Assembly (NCBI RefSeq): GCF_900141635.1
Contig: NZ_FSRH01000008.1
Location: 1-64,000 of the forward strand
Reading direction: 5' to 3'
DNA from: Peptoclostridium litorale DSM 5388
Lineage (GTDB): Bacteria > Bacillota > Clostridia > Peptostreptococcales > Peptostreptococcaceae
DNA: 64,000 nucleotides
The notes below the pieces were generated by a model, which saw only the letters and a program-made list of their open reading frames with translations, ran no database searches and was not told the DNA's origin. Made by a program: the position numbers and the translations under genes. This document shows, piece after piece, positions 62,340 to 64,000 of this stretch (positions are counted from its first letter, which is position 1; every line of letters starts with the position of its first letter).

Positions 62340-62582
62340 ATGTCATTGCAGGAGAATAGCTACAAGAAACGGCTCGCAGCTACGAGAGCTAAAAAGCAAA
62401 TCAAGCTTGATGAAGGACGAAAATACAAAATAATTGATTTATCCGGGCGAGGAAGCAAAATAAAAAAACTCAAATTCGAGTTTGCAACAAAAGACCTGCT
62501 CTTCTTTAAAAACAGCTTTGGGAGAATGGAAAGTTTTATAAAAACGGATATTGGCTCGACCATACAGATTCAAAAGGCATAG
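62340..62582 (+). CDS. Basic phage protein, 80 aa
   Basis: ATG 62340 after AAAAGGGG. Lys/Arg-rich, with a beta-type C-terminal half ('LKFEFATKDLLFFKNSFGRMESF'). No family recognised. Confidence 0.55.
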   Translation: MSLQENSYKKRLAATRAKKQIKLDEGRKYKIIDLSGRGSKIKKLKFEFATKDLLFFKNSFGRMESFIKTDIGSTIQIQKA

Positions 62583-62593
62583 GGGTGAAGTAT

Positions 62594-62752
62594 ATGAAAG
62601 TTAAGCTGCTGAATGAAATCAAAACATTTCTGGAGGAATGCTATGTGACGGAAGATTCGCCAGAAGGAAACAGAGAGATAGTAAATACCTTTTATGAAAG
62701 ATGGAGGAATGACGAAGAGATCCAAGAGGCGATTGGAAAATTGGAGACTTAA
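62594..62752 (+). CDS. 52-aa phage protein
   Basis: ATG 62594 with AGGGGTGA upstream, 11 bases after the previous stop. Acidic helical product ('IKTFLEECYVTEDSPEGNREI'). Unknown. Confidence 0.5.
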   Translation: MKVKLLNEIKTFLEECYVTEDSPEGNREIVNTFYERWRNDEEIQEAIGKLET

Positions 62753-62764
62753 GAAGGTGGAAGC

Positions 62765-62914
62765 ATGGGGATTTTATACGAAAGCATTAGCCCTAAGATT
62801 GAAAAGATAGTGAGGAGATATTTTGAGGGGGAAGACCTTAAAGCTATTATAGAGGATGAAAAGGCTGAAATTGAAGCTGAAACTCTATTGAAAATTTTAA
62901 AACATGAGGATTAA
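62765..62914 (+). CDS. 49-aa phage protein
   Basis: ATG 62765 after AAGGTGG; acidic helical product. Unknown; supported by packing and ribosome binding site. Confidence 0.5.
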   Translation: MGILYESISPKIEKIVRRYFEGEDLKAIIEDEKAEIEAETLLKILKHED

Positions 62915-62929
62915 TAAGGGGTGAGTATA

Positions 62930-63082
62930 GTGGAAAGGGAAGAATTCAGAATAGTAAAATCAGGAGAACATGCTGAAGTGAAAAAAGTGAGTTTTGAGGA
63001 TGGATATGAAAGAGAAATAAATCCAAGCAAGAAGGAACTGCTTGAAATAGTGCAACTGGTTTTATCGAAAGTACCAAGATAG
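62930..63082 (+). CDS. 50-aa phage protein
   Basis: GTG 62930 after AAGGGGTG. Mixed beta/helix ('EFRIVKSGEHAEVKKVSFEDGY'). Unknown. Confidence 0.5.
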   Translation: MEREEFRIVKSGEHAEVKKVSFEDGYEREINPSKKELLEIVQLVLSKVPR

Positions 63083-63097
63083 GGGGGAAATACATAT

Positions 63098-63265
63098 ATG
63101 GCAAAGAAGGAAGACATCAAGGCAAAGGTTCATAAAAAGGTTGAAGATCTTATAGACATGGTGGACAAAGTAGGCAATATAGACTTTTTTGAATTTGGAG
63201 TAAGACATACAAATGGCGAATTGGTAATAAGCCTGAAAAACACGTACAAGGAAAAAATTAAATAG
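63098..63265 (+). CDS. 55-aa phage protein
   Basis: ATG 63098 after AGGGGGG. Lys-rich, 'VEDLIDMVDKVGNIDFFEFGVRH'. Unknown; last of a run of small genes. Confidence 0.5.
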   Translation: MAKKEDIKAKVHKKVEDLIDMVDKVGNIDFFEFGVRHTNGELVISLKNTYKEKIK

Positions 63266-63357
63266 TTTGTGCTGACCGAGTAACGGAGGCACTTCCAGTT
63301 ATGATGGGGCTGGGAGTGTCTTTTTTTGATAGGAAAAGCAGGTGGGGAGGAATACTT

Positions 63358-63753
63358 TTGAAAGACGTAGAAAAAACATTAAGAGAATATAGGGTAATTG
63401 AGACAAGGATTGAAATACTTCAGGAGCAGTTAAAAAATATAGATGATGTGGGGGTATCGGCTTTAGACTACACAGTTGACCGTGTTCAAACATCAAATAT
63501 GAGCAAGCCGGTTGAGGACATAGTACTGAAAAAGATTGAAATAGAAAAAGAAATATACCTGGCAAAGCATAAGCTGGATATTATAAATAAGGCTTTATCA
63601 GCGCTGGATGAAGAGGAAAGGCAAGTGATACAAATGCAAGTTATAGAGGGCAAACAATGGTATAAATTGTGTTCATGCTTGCACTTAGGAGAAACCGCTT
63701 TAAGAGAGAAAAAGAAGAGAGCTCTAGGGAAGATAAGAACAGTATTACAGTAG
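63358..63753 (+). CDS. Sigma-like/ArpU-type phage transcription regulator, 131 aa
   Basis: N-terminal coiled region, then a sigma-region-4-like HTH ('ALDEEERQVIQMQVIEGKQWYKLCSCLHLGETALREKKKRAL'), the layout of ArpU/RinA/DUF1492 regulators that control late phage genes. A TTG start at 63358 follows GGGGAGG; an ATG at 63301 has no site. Its position at the end of the early region fits a switch to late genes. Confidence 0.75.
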   Translation: MKDVEKTLREYRVIETRIEILQEQLKNIDDVGVSALDYTVDRVQTSNMSKPVEDIVLKKIEIEKEIYLAKHKLDIINKALSALDEEERQVIQMQVIEGKQWYKLCSCLHLGETALREKKKRALGKIRTVLQ

Positions 63754-63865
63754 TGAGGTTTTGGCGTTGAAAAGGCGAGGGGAATGAGTGTGTTGGAAGG
63801 CATTACAGATGATATTATGGAATTGTGAAAATTGAATATACTATTTCTTTCAAACAAGGTTGAGG

Positions 63866-63888
63866 GCAGTCCAAGAGGGCTGCTTTTC
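63866..63888 (+). terminator. Terminator after the late-regulator gene
   Basis: GCAGTCC, AAGA loop, GGGCTGC (one G-U pair) and TTTT. Confidence 0.65.
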
Positions 63889-63919
63889 TGATTTGTATAA
63901 TGATTGGGCGGTGAATTTA

Positions 63920-64000
63920 ATGGATGAAGCTGCAAGTTATAAAAAAGCGAAGTTAGAGCTTATAGAGAAAAAGAAAAAAGAGTGTGAGAGGCATAAGTGC
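63920..64000 (+). CDS. Start of a further phage gene (cut by window edge)
   Basis: An open frame from ATG 63920 (a GTG at 63911 is in frame) runs off the end. The 27 visible codons encode a charged, Lys/Glu-rich helix ending 'CERHKC'. Too short to identify. Confidence 0.45.
   Translation, partial: MDEAASYKKAKLELIEKKKKECERHKC

Noticed and set aside
1-64000. tRNA, rRNA or other housekeeping RNA genes
   Set aside because: I looked for T-arm-like GGTTCGANNCC patterns and rRNA blocks on both strands and saw none; only the T-box leader is a clear structured RNA.

Overview
The window looks like part of a large secondary replicon (megaplasmid) of a strictly anaerobic, low-GC, amino-acid-fermenting member of the Clostridia. 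Arg AGA/AGG and Ile ATA codons are frequent, ribosome binding sites are strong AGGAGG types, and TTG and GTG starts are common. The content fits this: a T-box leader, reverse rubrerythrin, an aldehyde:ferredoxin oxidoreductase, TRAP transport and many chemotaxis and c-di-GMP proteins. A Peptoclostridium acidaminophilum-like organism would fit, but that is inference; no rRNA, tRNA or other taxonomic marker is present.

Region 1 (1-13.1 kb) is an accessory, partly decayed area. It holds the end of an IS3-type element, a membrane protein preceded by two tiny 'MSENN' genes, a caspase-like protease gene, a membrane/coiled-coil protein, a DUF2971 protein, a Cys-rich DUF2703 protein, an IS1595-type transposase, a heavily mutated UvrD helicase/exonuclease/HNH locus, an Nmad3 remnant, a small (p)ppGpp-hydrolase-like HD protein and an intact DnaQ-type exonuclease. 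Region 2 (13.5-19.2 kb) carries an AIM24 protein, an HD-GYP phosphodiesterase, an opine dehydrogenase-like enzyme and a chemoreceptor.

Region 3 (19.7-25.8 kb) is the replication and partition module: an HTH-ParA/ParB pair on the minus strand, a divergent Rep-like initiator, twelve 16-bp iterons and a second replication-type protein. DnaA-box-like sites and a parS-like site follow. Region 4 (25.8-35.3 kb) has a rhodanese-like protein, a UspA protein, ilvA under a T-box leader, a PAS-GGDEF diguanylate cyclase, RecD2 and a second chemoreceptor.

Region 5 (35.7-48.1 kb) is a catabolic cluster: a GntR/FCD regulator, an ectoine-hydrolase-like M24 enzyme, a TRAP transporter (Q, M, P), an M20 deacylase, a tungsten-type aldehyde oxidoreductase with a MoaD/ThiS-like protein, a divergent serine-hydroxymethyltransferase-like enzyme, an EutA-like Asp/Glu racemase and an EamA transporter. 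Three copies of one operator, two before the regulator and one before dctP, tie the parts together. The gene set could degrade hydroxyectoine (or a similar N-acetylated diamino acid) to glycine and acetate; this is a hypothesis. A reverse rubrerythrin with a PerR-like operator follows.

Region 6 (49.1 kb to the end) is the left part of a prophage or phage-like integrative element: integrase, ImmA-like protein, a defence cargo, a CI/Cro switch, then an early operon of many small genes with SSB, a replication protein and a late-type regulator. The cargo is a ShosTA-like phosphoribosyltransferase/DprA pair, a Cys-rich protein and an HsdR-N-like nuclease cassette bounded by direct repeats. The cargo sits between immA and the repressor and is more AT-rich than its surroundings.
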